A stretch of 10,712 nt of DNA from Caldilineaceae bacterium (GTDB lineage Bacteria > Chloroflexota > Anaerolineae > Caldilineales > Caldilineaceae), in NCBI GenBank assembly GCA_022842065.1, contig JALHQH010000089.1, positions 1-10,712 of the forward strand. Direction: 5' to 3'. The notes beneath the pieces were generated by a model, which saw only the letters and a list, made by a program, of their open reading frames with translations, was not told the DNA's origin and searched no databases. Made by a program: the position numbers and the translations under genes. The first letter of the stretch is position 1. Every line of letters starts with the position of its first letter. Of this stretch, positions 1 to 7,304 are shown one piece after another.

Positions 1-407
1 ACCTTGAGGCGACTTGCCCCACATTGCTTGAGAAAGCGGCTGACCTGGAAGCGACTGCGCTTGACACCCGTCAGGCTTTCGATCCGTGCGGCTGCTTCCT
101 TCAGACTTTTGGCTGGCCGGGCATGAAACTCACTTTCAATCGTCTGTTGATGCGTCGCCAGTGCACTTTGCGGCTTGGGATAGTTGAGCACGTTGAGTCC
201 TTCAATGCCGCCCGCTTCGTACAGCCGCAGAAAGCTGCGCAAGCTTTTCGCACTGATGTCCACGAGTCGCTCAATTTCTTGATGGGCATAACCCTGTGAC
301 TTGTAATACACGCTGTGCAGTCGGCGTTGTATTCTTGGATCGGGGTAATTCCAGCGTTCTCGATTGAGCTGTTCGATCTCTGCTTGCGTAAATGTGATAC
401 GGATCAT
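1..407 (-). CDS. IS630-family transposase, N-terminal part (runs off the left edge)
   Basis: The frame begins at ATG 407-405 and stays open to the window edge, giving 135 codons with no stop. An AGGAGG sequence (complement of 413-418) lies five bases before the ATG, which fixes the start. The visible part begins MIRITFTQAEIEQL and contains a helix-turn-helix region near residues 35-65 (GYAHQEIERLVDISAKSLRS), then a second winged-helix-like region near 90-135 (SLKEAAARIESLTGV, then RFQVSRFLKQCGASRLK). This is the usual order of DNA-binding domains in IS630/Tc1-type transposases, which bind the terminal inverted repeats. The catalytic DDE domain would lie to the left of the window and cannot be seen, so activity cannot be judged. 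Other helix-turn-helix transposase families with a similar N-terminus are possible. Confidence 0.8.
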   Translation of the reverse strand, partial: MIRITFTQAEIEQLNRERWNYPDPRIQRRLHSVYYKSQGYAHQEIERLVDISAKSLRSFLRLYEAGGIEGLNVLNYPKPQSALATHQQTIESEFHARPAKSLKEAAARIESLTGVKRSRFQVSRFLKQCGASRLK

Positions 408-412
408 TTTTG

Positions 413-418
413 CCTCCT
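413..418 (-). promoter_or_regulatory. Ribosome binding site of the transposase
   Basis: On the minus strand this reads AGGAGG, followed by CAAAA and ATG. It is a consensus Shine-Dalgarno sequence at ideal spacing and is much stronger than anything in front of the other genes here. Confidence 0.75.
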
Positions 419-527
419 TTTCTTTACTTTACACCAGGATGGCACTTTTCGCTAACGCACCTTTCTGTTACTTATTGCTGCTCGTTAGTATACAAATTTC
501 ACCAATTGTTCAGACGACTGGGAAGCA

Positions 528-1295
528 TTGGTGCTTACCGACGATCCAGCATTGCGTACATGCCCGATATGCAAATATTCAGTAGCCTTGCGGGGTGTCC
601 CCGGAAATTTGGCTGATGATGCAGCTGTACGTCTTTACTATGCCGTTCGCTTACCCGTTACCCATTATCGTCAACCAACAGATCAATCTATCTATGTTCG
701 TTGTTTCCAACTTTTATCTTGGGGTAATGGGGAAGGGAAACTGTATAATTTCGATAGGTATAGGGCATGGATAAAACGGATTCAAAGCGATGCTCGTGGC
801 GAATGGATAGAGTACTATCAAAACGTATGTATTAAAAATGGCTGTCCCATGCTGTGGGAAAACCTGGCACCGACCGCAACGGCGGGCATTCGTCAATGTG
901 ATAACTGTAGTCAGCACTATGTGCTGCAAGAGACACAAGATGCCGAGCAGCCATTTTTCCCTGGTATGCCCAGTTATGCCGATTTTGTCGGCGGACTCGA
1001 TCAATTGGCAAGCCATCATATGGCTTTGGGATATCCCTTTGATGACACGCCTGCCATAGAAATCTATCTTGAACCGGTTACCAGCCTTACCTTTGCCCAA
1101 TTGCGGCTCATCCGTGACATAGCCCGCGATACACTCAATATGTTGCAGCTAAGGGAAAAGTACTGCGATCAGCAGCGCCACCTACTCATCGAAAACGCAG
1201 ACGCTGAAGAAGCAAAAGCATGGCTTGATGAGTTTATCGAATTGCAAACTCCTTTTACCGTCACGAGCATCCGTCGAGGTCGCTTGGTGGAATAG
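528..1295 (+). CDS. Zinc-ribbon-like hypothetical protein, probably the N-terminal half of an interrupted gene
   Basis: This is a TTG-initiated frame of 255 codons ending in TAG. No convincing ribosome binding site precedes the TTG, and the frame is already open from 489, so 528 is only a nominal start. Residues C12-x2-C15 form one cysteine pair. C101, C106, C124 and C127 form a C-x4-C-x17-C-x2-C set that spans a WENL sequence, reminiscent of a small metal-binding motif in uncharacterised bacterial proteins. The last 75 residues or so (LTFAQLRLIRDIARDTLNML, then ADAEEAKAWLDEFIEL) resemble in outline the C-terminal fold of ribosomal protein L7/L12, but this is a weak inference. The stop is followed by in-frame coding that joins the next gene, so this is more likely a gene fragment than a complete protein. 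Its base composition is visibly more AT-rich than the HEAT-repeat region that follows. The function is unknown. Confidence 0.6.
   Translation: MVLTDDPALRTCPICKYSVALRGVPGNLADDAAVRLYYAVRLPVTHYRQPTDQSIYVRCFQLLSWGNGEGKLYNFDRYRAWIKRIQSDARGEWIEYYQNVCIKNGCPMLWENLAPTATAGIRQCDNCSQHYVLQETQDAEQPFFPGMPSYADFVGGLDQLASHHMALGYPFDDTPAIEIYLEPVTSLTFAQLRLIRDIARDTLNMLQLREKYCDQQRHLLIENADAEEAKAWLDEFIELQTPFTVTSIRRGRLVE
1293..1295 (+). other. In-frame amber codon dividing one long reading frame
   Basis: This TAG ends the cysteine-rich protein. The 18 codons after it, up to the ATG at 1350, are open in the same frame and read YLKKHGVLCLYDPYGEEL, which looks like ordinary protein. A single base change (for example from CAG, GAG, AAG or TGG) would give one uninterrupted frame from 489 to 2612. 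TAG is also the stop of the ATPase gene at 2686-2688, so general reassignment of TAG is unlikely. Confidence 0.7.
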
Positions 1296-1349
1296 TATCT
1301 CAAGAAGCATGGCGTTCTTTGCCTTTATGATCCCTATGGAGAAGAGCTA

Positions 1350-2612
1350 ATGCAGGAAGACAAGCGGGTTACAACCTATTACCAAGTCAACCGTTCCACC
1401 ATAGAGATCACCATGCCCGATGGTTCACCCGCCACGCCGGAAGTGCTCTACGCGGCGCTAACCGACGAAAACGCCGAAGTGGGCGTCAGTGCGGCCTTGC
1501 AGTTGGCAAAGCTGGGCGACCTCAGCCCCGTAGTGACCAACACCTTGTTCGACGCAGCCGACTGGCGCAGTGATCCGGAGGCGAGTAGTGCCGCGCGCTA
1601 CGGCATTACGACGTTGGCCCAAACCGATCCGGTTGTCATTGATCGGCTGCTGACTGCGCTTCAAGAGAACAAAGGATGGTTGAGTGGCGTTGCTGAATGC
1701 CTGGGCGAGATTGGGCAAGCGACCCCTGCCGTGATCGCCGGTCTGTTGACATTCAGCCAAAACAGTGATGATGCGTATGCCGTTGTGAGCGCGCTCCATA
1801 GTCTGGTGCAATTAGGCTATGCGACCGATGCGATCATTCAACAGCTACGGGCACACCACAAACAGGGCGATATGATTGTGCGCAGTGTCGCTTTACAAGC
1901 GTTAGGCTTGCTCCCAGCGCCGCCGCCGGAAGTGGCTAGCCTGCTGCTTGCCGCTGCGCAACGAAAAGCGTCCCGTTCACCTGCTGCTGCCGAACGCTTG
2001 AGAACCACCGACCCGGATGATCCGCAATGGACGGCGCTATTCATGGACACGCTGGAAGCGGAAGGCGGACACACGCAGCGAACTGCACTCAAAGCCCTCG
2101 GCACCATGACGAATCCGCCTGCCCAAGTTGTGGAGATCCTTTGCGCCGCCCTCGCGGACGCGGATTGGTCTGTGCGCAGGGAAGCCGTCGAAAGCCTTGG
2201 CCGCATTGGCAACCCCACCCCTGCCGTGATCGAAGCGCTGCTTGCGTTGCTGGTTGCCGAGGAAGCCAAGGCACAAGCGCACCGTAAACGTGCGCAACAA
2301 CAGCCCCCAATGGTAGAAGACGAAGAGGATGTGCGAGCCATTCTGACGGCATTACAAGAGAACCAAAGCCTGCGCGGTGATGTTGCTATGACGTTGGCGC
2401 AATTGGGTTGGATCAACGATGCCGTGATAGCCGCGTTTCTAGCCGAGCTTGGCGATGAAGATGCCAGCGTGCGTGAGCGGATTGCGCGCAATTGGTGGTT
2501 GCTGGACAAGGATAACCTGCCGATCTTGCATGCGCTACACGCTGCACTGCAAGACGAGGCGGAAATGGTGCGCAGGAGTGCGGCAGAGAGCATGGCAAAA
2601 TGGTATTCATGA
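1350..2612 (+). CDS. HEAT-repeat protein
   Basis: This frame of 420 codons starts at ATG 1350, with a GGAGA-like sequence about nine bases upstream, and ends in TGA. After roughly 25 leading residues the protein consists of repeated pairs of amphipathic helices of about 30-33 residues. Examples are LYAALTDENAEVGVSAAL, then LAKLGDLSPVV; ILCAALADADWSVRREAV, then ESLGRIGNPTPAVIEALLAL; and LAELGDEDASVRERIA near the C-terminus. This is the HEAT / PBS-lyase-type pattern and gives a curved protein-binding solenoid. A charged linker near 305-335 (AQAHRKRAQQQPP, then MVEDEEDV) separates two repeat blocks. No catalytic domain is visible. The frame continues upstream without a break to the TAG at 1293, so this is probably the C-terminal half of a larger zinc-ribbon/HEAT protein. 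If translated alone it would be a scaffold with unknown partner. Confidence 0.75.
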   Translation: MQEDKRVTTYYQVNRSTIEITMPDGSPATPEVLYAALTDENAEVGVSAALQLAKLGDLSPVVTNTLFDAADWRSDPEASSAARYGITTLAQTDPVVIDRLLTALQENKGWLSGVAECLGEIGQATPAVIAGLLTFSQNSDDAYAVVSALHSLVQLGYATDAIIQQLRAHHKQGDMIVRSVALQALGLLPAPPPEVASLLLAAAQRKASRSPAAAERLRTTDPDDPQWTALFMDTLEAEGGHTQRTALKALGTMTNPPAQVVEILCAALADADWSVRREAVESLGRIGNPTPAVIEALLALLVAEEAKAQAHRKRAQQQPPMVEDEEDVRAILTALQENQSLRGDVAMTLAQLGWINDAVIAAFLAELGDEDASVRERIARNWWLLDKDNLPILHALHAALQDEAEMVRRSAAESMAKWYS

Positions 2613-2685
2613 TGGCTTTTGAACTTGATACTGAAATTACAAAAAATTACAGGAGTACACTTTTGTGCGTTTTGTGTTTCTGTGG
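2613..2685. other. Convergent intergenic gap without a clear terminator
   Basis: This AT-rich stretch of 73 bases separates two genes that point at each other. It contains T and A runs, but I see no stem-loop next to a T tract on either strand. Confidence 0.5.
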
Positions 2686-4815
2686 CTATTTTAGGCTTTT
2701 TGCAGTGGACTCATGGCCTGTCGTCGCGCGCAAAGTGGCAAAGGCATCTTCCACTGTCATCTGCTGCCCCGCCGCGAATGCTGCGCCAAAGCGTGCCAAG
2801 TCCAAGCTGGCCTGGGCGCGCACCAACGCGGCACGATTTTGCGCACGCACCGGTTCGACCAGTGTGTAATACATGCGTCGGCTCGTCTCCTCGGCCAGAC
2901 CAAAGAGCGTAGCCGCCCATTCATACGCTTCGCGTAGGACGGCCAGCCGGGCCGCCACGTGGAGACAGTTCACCACGGCGCTGCCAAGCCAACGGGGCTC
3001 GACCTGATCGCGCAGCCCTTGTGCCAGCCATTGTTCCGCTTCCGCCGTCTGTCGTTCCCATAGCGCTGTTTCGGCCAGATAGATCGCGACGATCGCCAAA
3101 TAGGGCTTGTCGCGGATATTGGTCCAGAGCGCCAGCGCCGCCAGCAATAGCCGCCGTGCCTCGCGTGGATTATTGTGATACAACATGGTGAGGCCGAGCA
3201 ATGTTTTGGTCTTGGCGCGGACAGCCGGAAAGATGCTGGTTGTCGTGATCGTCAATGCTTCCGCCAGGTGCAGACGCGCTTGGCCCAGATTGCCCTGCAA
3301 CAACGCCAGCAACCCACGATTGCTCAAGGCCGCGCCAATGCCGCTGCGAAATCCCCTGGCGACGGATACTGCATGGGACTCTGCAATCAGCGGCCCCGCT
3401 TGGGCAAACACCCCTTGCTCAAGCAGACGCGTCGCATAAAAATCGAGCGCGCCGCCCAATATAAAGAGCGGGTCCGACCCAACGCCGTATTCGGGGCCAA
3501 GCCCTGGCACGTGGAGAGCTTCACGCGCCAGGGCAATCGACCGTTCCCACGCACTGGCCGCCTGGGCAAAATCCGGCGCAGCTTTGGCGAGAAAATGCCA
3601 AACGCCGGCACCAAGCACTTTGTCTGGGCAAAGCTGGGTGAGCGCCATCAGATCAGTGGCATAGCTGTTGATGGTCTCGTACTCCTCCGGGGAACGGGCC
3701 AGGCTGCAGAAGCAGATCAAAAATGTCAACCGTAATGCTGGGGCCAACTGCTGATCATGGGGGAGTACCGTCTCGAACCAACCAATTTCCTCATACCACT
3801 GCCCGCGCAGACGCGAATACCAACTGCTGGCAACCAACAGCCAGGCCCCATCCGCGTAGTGGCCGGCCGCAAGGGTCCAGTTGACGGCGCTACGCAGGTT
3901 ATCATAATCGGGGTCCAGGCGGGCAAACCAGCGGGCAACCTCTGGGCCACGCAAATGGGCATCGGCGGTGCGAAAGCGTTGTAAATAGGTGGCATAGTGG
4001 CGCTGACGTAACTGCGCTTCCTCGCCATGTGTGCGCGCTTGCTCCAGCGCGAACGCCCGGATCGTTTCTAACAGGGAAAAGCGCTGCTCGTCAGCAGTCA
4101 CTGTTTCGGCGCGCACCAGACTTTTGCCAATCAGGGCGTGGAGGATCGCGCCGGGCGCCGGGTGATTGCAGATGGTGACGACCGCGGCCAGGTCAAAGCT
4201 GCCGACAAAAATGCCAAGTCCGCGAAAAAGGCGTTGCTCTTCTGCTGCCAGCAAGGCGTAGCTATGTTGGATTGCACGGCGGAGCGTGTGATGTTGAGAC
4301 GCCAGATCGTGTGGGCCATCGACCAACAGGTCAAGCGCGCGGGTTTGTAGTTGGGCCAGCAAATGGACCGGTGAGAGGATCTCGACCTGGGCTGCGCAGA
4401 GTTCCACCGCCAAAGGCAGACAGTCGAGTCGTCTACAAATCGCGGCAATGGTCACATAGGTATCAGGCGTGGGATGAAATTCAGCGCTAACCGCTTGCGC
4501 ACGCTGGACAAAGAGTTCCACCGCAGAGTTGAGCTCAAGGGGCGGCACTTTGAACCGTTGTTCGGCGCGCAGATGGAGCCGTTCACGACTCGTTGCCAGG
4601 ATCACCACCAGCGGACAAGCCGCCAGCACGGCGGCAATCAATGGTGCCGCATCGCTAATCTGCTCCAAGTTATCCAGCACCAAAAGGAGGGTGCGGTGAC
4701 GTAGCAACTCGACCAGTTGGGCCTCGGGTGACTTTGCACCGGGGTCGCGGGGTGCCACCGCGGCGACAATGGCGGCGGCCATCATCTTGTGATCGTTGAC
4801 GGCGGCCAATGGCAC
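2686..4815 (-). CDS. STAND-type ATPase with TPR-like repeats (AfsR/COG3903-like), P-loop missing
   Basis: This frame of 709 codons begins at GTG 4815 and ends in TAG. Walker B is clear at residues 43-49 (LLLVLDN), followed by a sensor strand at 70-77 (VVILATSR) and the LPLAVEL motif at 133-139. From about 280 onward are helical, TPR-like repeats (for example ALSNRGLLALLQGNLGQARL). The protein ends with the GQQMTVEDAFATL signature common at the end of these ATPases, with no LuxR helix-turn-helix after it. Family members normally have a GxxGxGK[ST] loop about 65 residues before Walker B, upstream of this start. Here the open frame extends only 29 codons further, to a TGA at 4905-4903, and at the expected place reads GAYGISW, without the lysine. 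A GAGGGGG sequence eight bases before the GTG could serve initiation. This is likely a 5'-decayed gene, or a protein unable to bind ATP in the usual way. Confidence 0.75.
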   Translation of the reverse strand: MPLAAVNDHKMMAAAIVAAVAPRDPGAKSPEAQLVELLRHRTLLLVLDNLEQISDAAPLIAAVLAACPLVVILATSRERLHLRAEQRFKVPPLELNSAVELFVQRAQAVSAEFHPTPDTYVTIAAICRRLDCLPLAVELCAAQVEILSPVHLLAQLQTRALDLLVDGPHDLASQHHTLRRAIQHSYALLAAEEQRLFRGLGIFVGSFDLAAVVTICNHPAPGAILHALIGKSLVRAETVTADEQRFSLLETIRAFALEQARTHGEEAQLRQRHYATYLQRFRTADAHLRGPEVARWFARLDPDYDNLRSAVNWTLAAGHYADGAWLLVASSWYSRLRGQWYEEIGWFETVLPHDQQLAPALRLTFLICFCSLARSPEEYETINSYATDLMALTQLCPDKVLGAGVWHFLAKAAPDFAQAASAWERSIALAREALHVPGLGPEYGVGSDPLFILGGALDFYATRLLEQGVFAQAGPLIAESHAVSVARGFRSGIGAALSNRGLLALLQGNLGQARLHLAEALTITTTSIFPAVRAKTKTLLGLTMLYHNNPREARRLLLAALALWTNIRDKPYLAIVAIYLAETALWERQTAEAEQWLAQGLRDQVEPRWLGSAVVNCLHVAARLAVLREAYEWAATLFGLAEETSRRMYYTLVEPVRAQNRAALVRAQASLDLARFGAAFAAGQQMTVEDAFATLRATTGHESTAKSLK

Positions 4816-5057
4816 AAAACATGCCCCCTCGCCCCAGTGATGAAGAGCAGACCGAAGGAAATCGTCGAGGTGAACGTTGACCCACGAGATGCCATAGGCT
4901 CCTCAGCGATGGATAGCAGAAGAACAGCAATGGTGTTTGCAGCGGATGGTGAAAGCGGCATTATACACGCTCCGCCACCAACACAGCAACCCCAGCATAG
5001 TACGGTTTTGTAGAATTTTCTAAGTTTGCTGTAAGGTCTGCCACATAGTGGGTTAAT
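4816..5057. other. Intergenic region with remnant ATPase coding and a candidate promoter
   Basis: The 87 bases next to the ATPase start (4816-4902) are in frame with it and still look family-like (HHWGEGACF joins the conserved VPLAAV). Beyond the TGA at 4905-4903 I see no coding similarity. The part nearest the response regulator is AT-rich and has no convincing terminator. Confidence 0.5.
4960..4965 (-). promoter_or_regulatory. Candidate -10 box upstream of the STAND ATPase
   Basis: On the minus strand this reads TATAAT, an exact match to the sigma-70 -10 consensus. TTGCTG lies 18 bases upstream as a weak -35 (three of six bases match). Transcription would start near 4953 and run into the ATPase gene. 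One hexamer match in AT-rich intergenic DNA is only suggestive. Confidence 0.3.
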
Positions 5058-5726
5058 TCATTCGTCTACGCGTCCCAACCACCCACGTTGGGCGGCCACC
5101 GCAATGGCTGCGGCGCGTGAATCCACGCCCAATTTGTTATAAATACTCGCCAGGTGCGCTTTAACAGTGCGCGCACTGATTTGCAAATGCACGGCAATCT
5201 CCTTGCTGCGCGCGCCGCGCGCCACGGCCTGCAACACTTCCTGTTCCCGCGCGGTGAGTATGCTCTCTTGTACAGCCTCGCTTGCGGTTTGCGTGTCACG
5301 ACTTTGTCGCTGACTTAACACCCGCGCCAGTACTTCCGGTTTGAGCAGCACTTCGCCACGGGCAGCGGCGCGTAAGGTAGCAAAGAGGCTCTGCCAATTG
5401 GTATCTTTGAGCAAATAGCCGCGCGCGCCGGCGCGCAACCCGCGCATCATCAGCTCATCTTCGTTATAAGTCGTCAAAATCACCAAGGCTACGGCCGGCC
5501 AGCGGGCGCGAATCTGGTCAATGGCGGTCAAGCCATCCATGCCCGGCATCCGTAAGTCCATCAGCACCACTTGGGGTTGCAAAGAACCGGTCAGATGCAC
5601 GGCCTGCGCCCCGTCCGCCGCTTCGCCCACCACCCAGAAATCTGCTTCTGTCTCCAGGATTAGGCGCACGCCATCACGCACAACTTCGTGATCATCAGCG
5701 ATCAGGACGCGGATGGGTTCAGTCAT
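5058..5726 (-). CDS. NarL/FixJ-family response regulator
   Basis: This protein of 222 residues starts at ATG 5726 (MTEPIRVLIADDHE). That start is preferred over the ATG at 5753 because a GGGGGGA sequence lies six bases before it and it overlaps the kinase stop by eight bases. The receiver domain (about 5-120) has the acidic pair D11/D12, the phospho-acceptor D57 in LMDLRMPG, T85 and K107 (GYLLKD). A LuxR-type helix-turn-helix follows at about 157-215 (LTAREQEVLQAVARG, then SKEIAVHLQISARTVKAHL). All key residues are present, so it should be phosphorylated by the adjacent kinase and bind DNA as a dimer. It is the second gene of a translationally coupled kinase/regulator pair. The target genes cannot be told from the sequence. 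It is the most ordinary and intact gene here. Confidence 0.93.
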   Translation of the reverse strand: MTEPIRVLIADDHEVVRDGVRLILETEADFWVVGEAADGAQAVHLTGSLQPQVVLMDLRMPGMDGLTAIDQIRARWPAVALVILTTYNEDELMMRGLRAGARGYLLKDTNWQSLFATLRAAARGEVLLKPEVLARVLSQRQSRDTQTASEAVQESILTAREQEVLQAVARGARSKEIAVHLQISARTVKAHLASIYNKLGVDSRAAAIAVAAQRGWLGRVDE

Positions 5727-6828
5727 GGGTAGTCCCCCCGATGGGCGCAGCATGAGCGGTTGCAGCCATCCCCAGCACAGGTAAGCGCAACGTTAGCGTC
5801 GTGCCTGCGCCGGGCACACTGGCAATGTCGAGGGTGCCGCCGGCCAGTTGCGCCCGTTCGCGCAGACCGATCAGCCCGTAGTGGCCGTTGCCCTGGCTAG
5901 CCGCTGATGGGTCAAAGCCGATCCCATCGTCGCGTACGGTCAAGATGACCTCTTGCCCCTCCTGACACAGAGTGACCCAGAGCTGATCGGCCCGGGCATG
6001 CCGGGCAATATTAGCCAGCCCTTCGCCGGCTGTGCGCAGGATTGTTTCTTGTTGCACAAGGGGAAGGCCGGTGGGGACGTTCAACGTACGGCAGCAGCGA
6101 ATTCCGGTTGCTGCGCCGACGCGCGCCACTTCAGCGTGGATACTGTCGTTGAGATCCAACAAAAAGTTGCCCTCTCGCAGATCGTCAATGGCGCGGCGGG
6201 CGTCAGCCAGAGTGAGGCGAGCGCGCTGCATCGCCTGGCTGATAATGCCCTGCGCCCGCGCGGTGTTGCCCCGTTCCAGGTGCGACTCAACCGCCTCCAA
6301 CTGCAAAATGACGCCGGCCAACCCTTGCGCCAGCGTATCATGGAGTTCGCGCGCCAGCCGTTGTCGCTCCGCGGCCAGCGTCAGATCCTCAACGCGCGCG
6401 GCATAGGCTGCGAGTTGTTGGTGTGCGCTTTCCAGCGCCGTTAGTAAGTGTTGTGCGGCCTGCTGCGCATGGGTCTGCTGGATGTAGAGATAGACCAACG
6501 TCATCAAAAAGGCGGTCATCGGCAACACCACCAAGAGAAACCCGGCCAATACAGACCAGCCCCAGAAGAAGAGATGGTCAAGCACGATCACGCCTAAAAA
6601 AATGGCCGAAACGGTGATGGCTTGGGTGAGCTGCCCATGAAAGAGCCCGACCAGCTGGGCCGCTAATGAAGCGTAGAGAAAGAGCGTGATCGGCTGTGTA
6701 GTGTCACTGGTTGTCACAACGATGGCAAAGATCAACGTGGCCTGGAGCATTGCATAGCCCAATAGCCAACTGCGGTGGCGGGGCAGGCGATGGGCCAACA
6801 GGTAGATCGCGGCTAAGCCCAACGCCAC
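5719..6828 (-). CDS. Membrane sensor histidine kinase, HisKA_3 type (NarX/LiaS/DesK-like)
   Basis: This frame has 369 codons. The N-terminal 115 residues contain about four hydrophobic segments (near 22-40, 47-63, 70-88 and 91-116), so the sensor region is largely within the membrane. A short coiled linker leads to the dimerisation/phospho-acceptor helix with H163 in ERQRLARELHDTLAQG. The HATPase_c domain follows, with N-box N273 (EGLANIARHA), DDGIGFD at 300-306 and GLIGLRER at 318-325. It would autophosphorylate and pass phosphate to the response regulator that overlaps its end by eight bases. The GTG start comes directly after an in-frame TGA (6831-6829), has no good ribosome binding site, and overlaps the upstream broken gene by 16 bases. 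The first residues are already semi-hydrophobic, so a first membrane segment may have been lost. The signal sensed is unknown. Confidence 0.9.
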   Translation of the reverse strand: MALGLAAIYLLAHRLPRHRSWLLGYAMLQATLIFAIVVTTSDTTQPITLFLYASLAAQLVGLFHGQLTQAITVSAIFLGVIVLDHLFFWGWSVLAGFLLVVLPMTAFLMTLVYLYIQQTHAQQAAQHLLTALESAHQQLAAYAARVEDLTLAAERQRLARELHDTLAQGLAGVILQLEAVESHLERGNTARAQGIISQAMQRARLTLADARRAIDDLREGNFLLDLNDSIHAEVARVGAATGIRCCRTLNVPTGLPLVQQETILRTAGEGLANIARHARADQLWVTLCQEGQEVILTVRDDGIGFDPSAASQGNGHYGLIGLRERAQLAGGTLDIASVPGAGTTLTLRLPVLGMAATAHAAPIGGTTHD

Positions 6829-7304
6829 TCACCACAAAGGGCAAGGAGCATTGCACAGCAATGCTCGGCCAATGGCGGCGGGAGCAAGGGGGCAATCACC
6901 CCCCATTGCGCCAGCAGTTCGCTGCGTGATGGAGGCGTAATGGGCGTTAACAACGCAACCGCTTCCAATAGCAATGGCTTGTGGAGCGATGGCGGCAGGT
7001 CATCAAGGGTCGTTGGTTCGAGAAAACGGCAGAGCGCGGTTAGTGGCTGTGGTAATGGCTGACAGAGCGCTACCGTGGTCAAAATCAGTTCGGTGCGTGC
7101 CTGGCCCTGTAAGCGCCGCGCCAATGGACCAAGACGGGCGACAGTGAATAACGGCTCATGCGCCTGCTGGACGAAGGCAACGGCCAGGGCCACAAGCGCT
7201 TGGCGTTGCGCTGGATCAAGATATTCGACTAATGGCATTAAGGTCAGCAGCTCTAGTCGCTCGGCGGTTGGGGCCAATTCGTTGATCTGCGCAAAGGCCA
7301 GCAC
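6813..7304 (-). CDS. Uninterrupted 3' piece of the frameshifted helical-repeat gene
   Basis: This is the longest unbroken segment of the broken gene (163 codons, MLAFAQINELAPTAERLELL onward), and an automatic gene caller would probably list it as a separate hypothetical protein. It is all-helical, with no motif I can name (TLDDLPPSLHKPLLLEAVAL, then AEHCCAMLLALCGEWRWA). Coding continues upstream in the same frame before ATG 7304 (RLVAAV), so this ATG is not the true start. Confidence 0.45.
   Translation of the reverse strand: MLAFAQINELAPTAERLELLTLMPLVEYLDPAQRQALVALAVAFVQQAHEPLFTVARLGPLARRLQGQARTELILTTVALCQPLPQPLTALCRFLEPTTLDDLPPSLHKPLLLEAVALLTPITPPSRSELLAQWGVIAPLLPPPLAEHCCAMLLALCGEWRWA
6846..6866 (-). 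promoter_or_regulatory. Perfect 9-bp stem-loop just upstream of the kinase start
   Basis: GAGCATTGC and GCAATGCTC are exact inverted repeats separated by three bases (ACA on the plus strand). In kinase-sense mRNA the hairpin would lie 18 to 38 bases before the GTG, inside the end of the overlapping upstream reading frame. No U tract follows, so it is not a standard terminator. A role in translation coupling or mRNA stability is possible but unproven. Confidence 0.35.

Larger units (their letters stand above)
1..490 (-). mobile_element. Partial IS630-type insertion sequence, right-hand portion
   Basis: The transposase fragment and its roughly 80-bp leader make up the visible end of the element. 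The exact terminus is not proven. A plausible edge is near 488-490: the downstream coding frame is open only from 489, just after a TAG at 486-488, and a TA dinucleotide (the IS630 target duplication) sits at 489-490. A 6-bp inverted pair, ctaacg at 452-457 and cgttag at 483-488, lies in this terminal zone. The other end and its inverted repeat are outside the window, so the repeat pair cannot be checked. Confidence 0.5.

Noticed and set aside
1293..1295. Genome-wide recoding of TAG as a sense codon
   Set aside because: TAG is the natural stop of the ATPase gene (2686-2688), whose C-terminus matches its family end, and of the helical-repeat gene (6813-6815).
1309..1350. Small frame MAFFAFMIPMEKS overlapping the HEAT start as TAATG
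   Set aside because: The same bases read as better protein in the frame shared by both flanking genes, so the 13-residue frame is probably incidental.
1838..2593. Minus-strand open frame of 251 codons
   Set aside because: It is antisense to the HEAT repeats, has a Ser/Ala/Cys-rich low-complexity translation, and shows no start signal.
2613..2690. Bidirectional terminator between the convergent genes
   Set aside because: T and A tracts are present, but no stem of useful length lies next to them.
4670..4930. Walker A motif of the ATPase hidden in another frame (frameshift)
   Set aside because: I read all three minus-strand frames over 4816-5010 and found no GxxGxGK[ST]-like sequence.
5010..5025. 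Short palindrome tagaattttcta as terminator of the two-component operon
   Set aside because: The stem is only five A/T-rich base pairs with a two-base loop, too weak to call.
5727..5753. Upstream ATG (5753) as start of the response regulator
   Set aside because: The nine extra residues are not typical of the receiver domain, and ATG 5726 has a purine-rich binding site and the usual stop/start overlap with the kinase.
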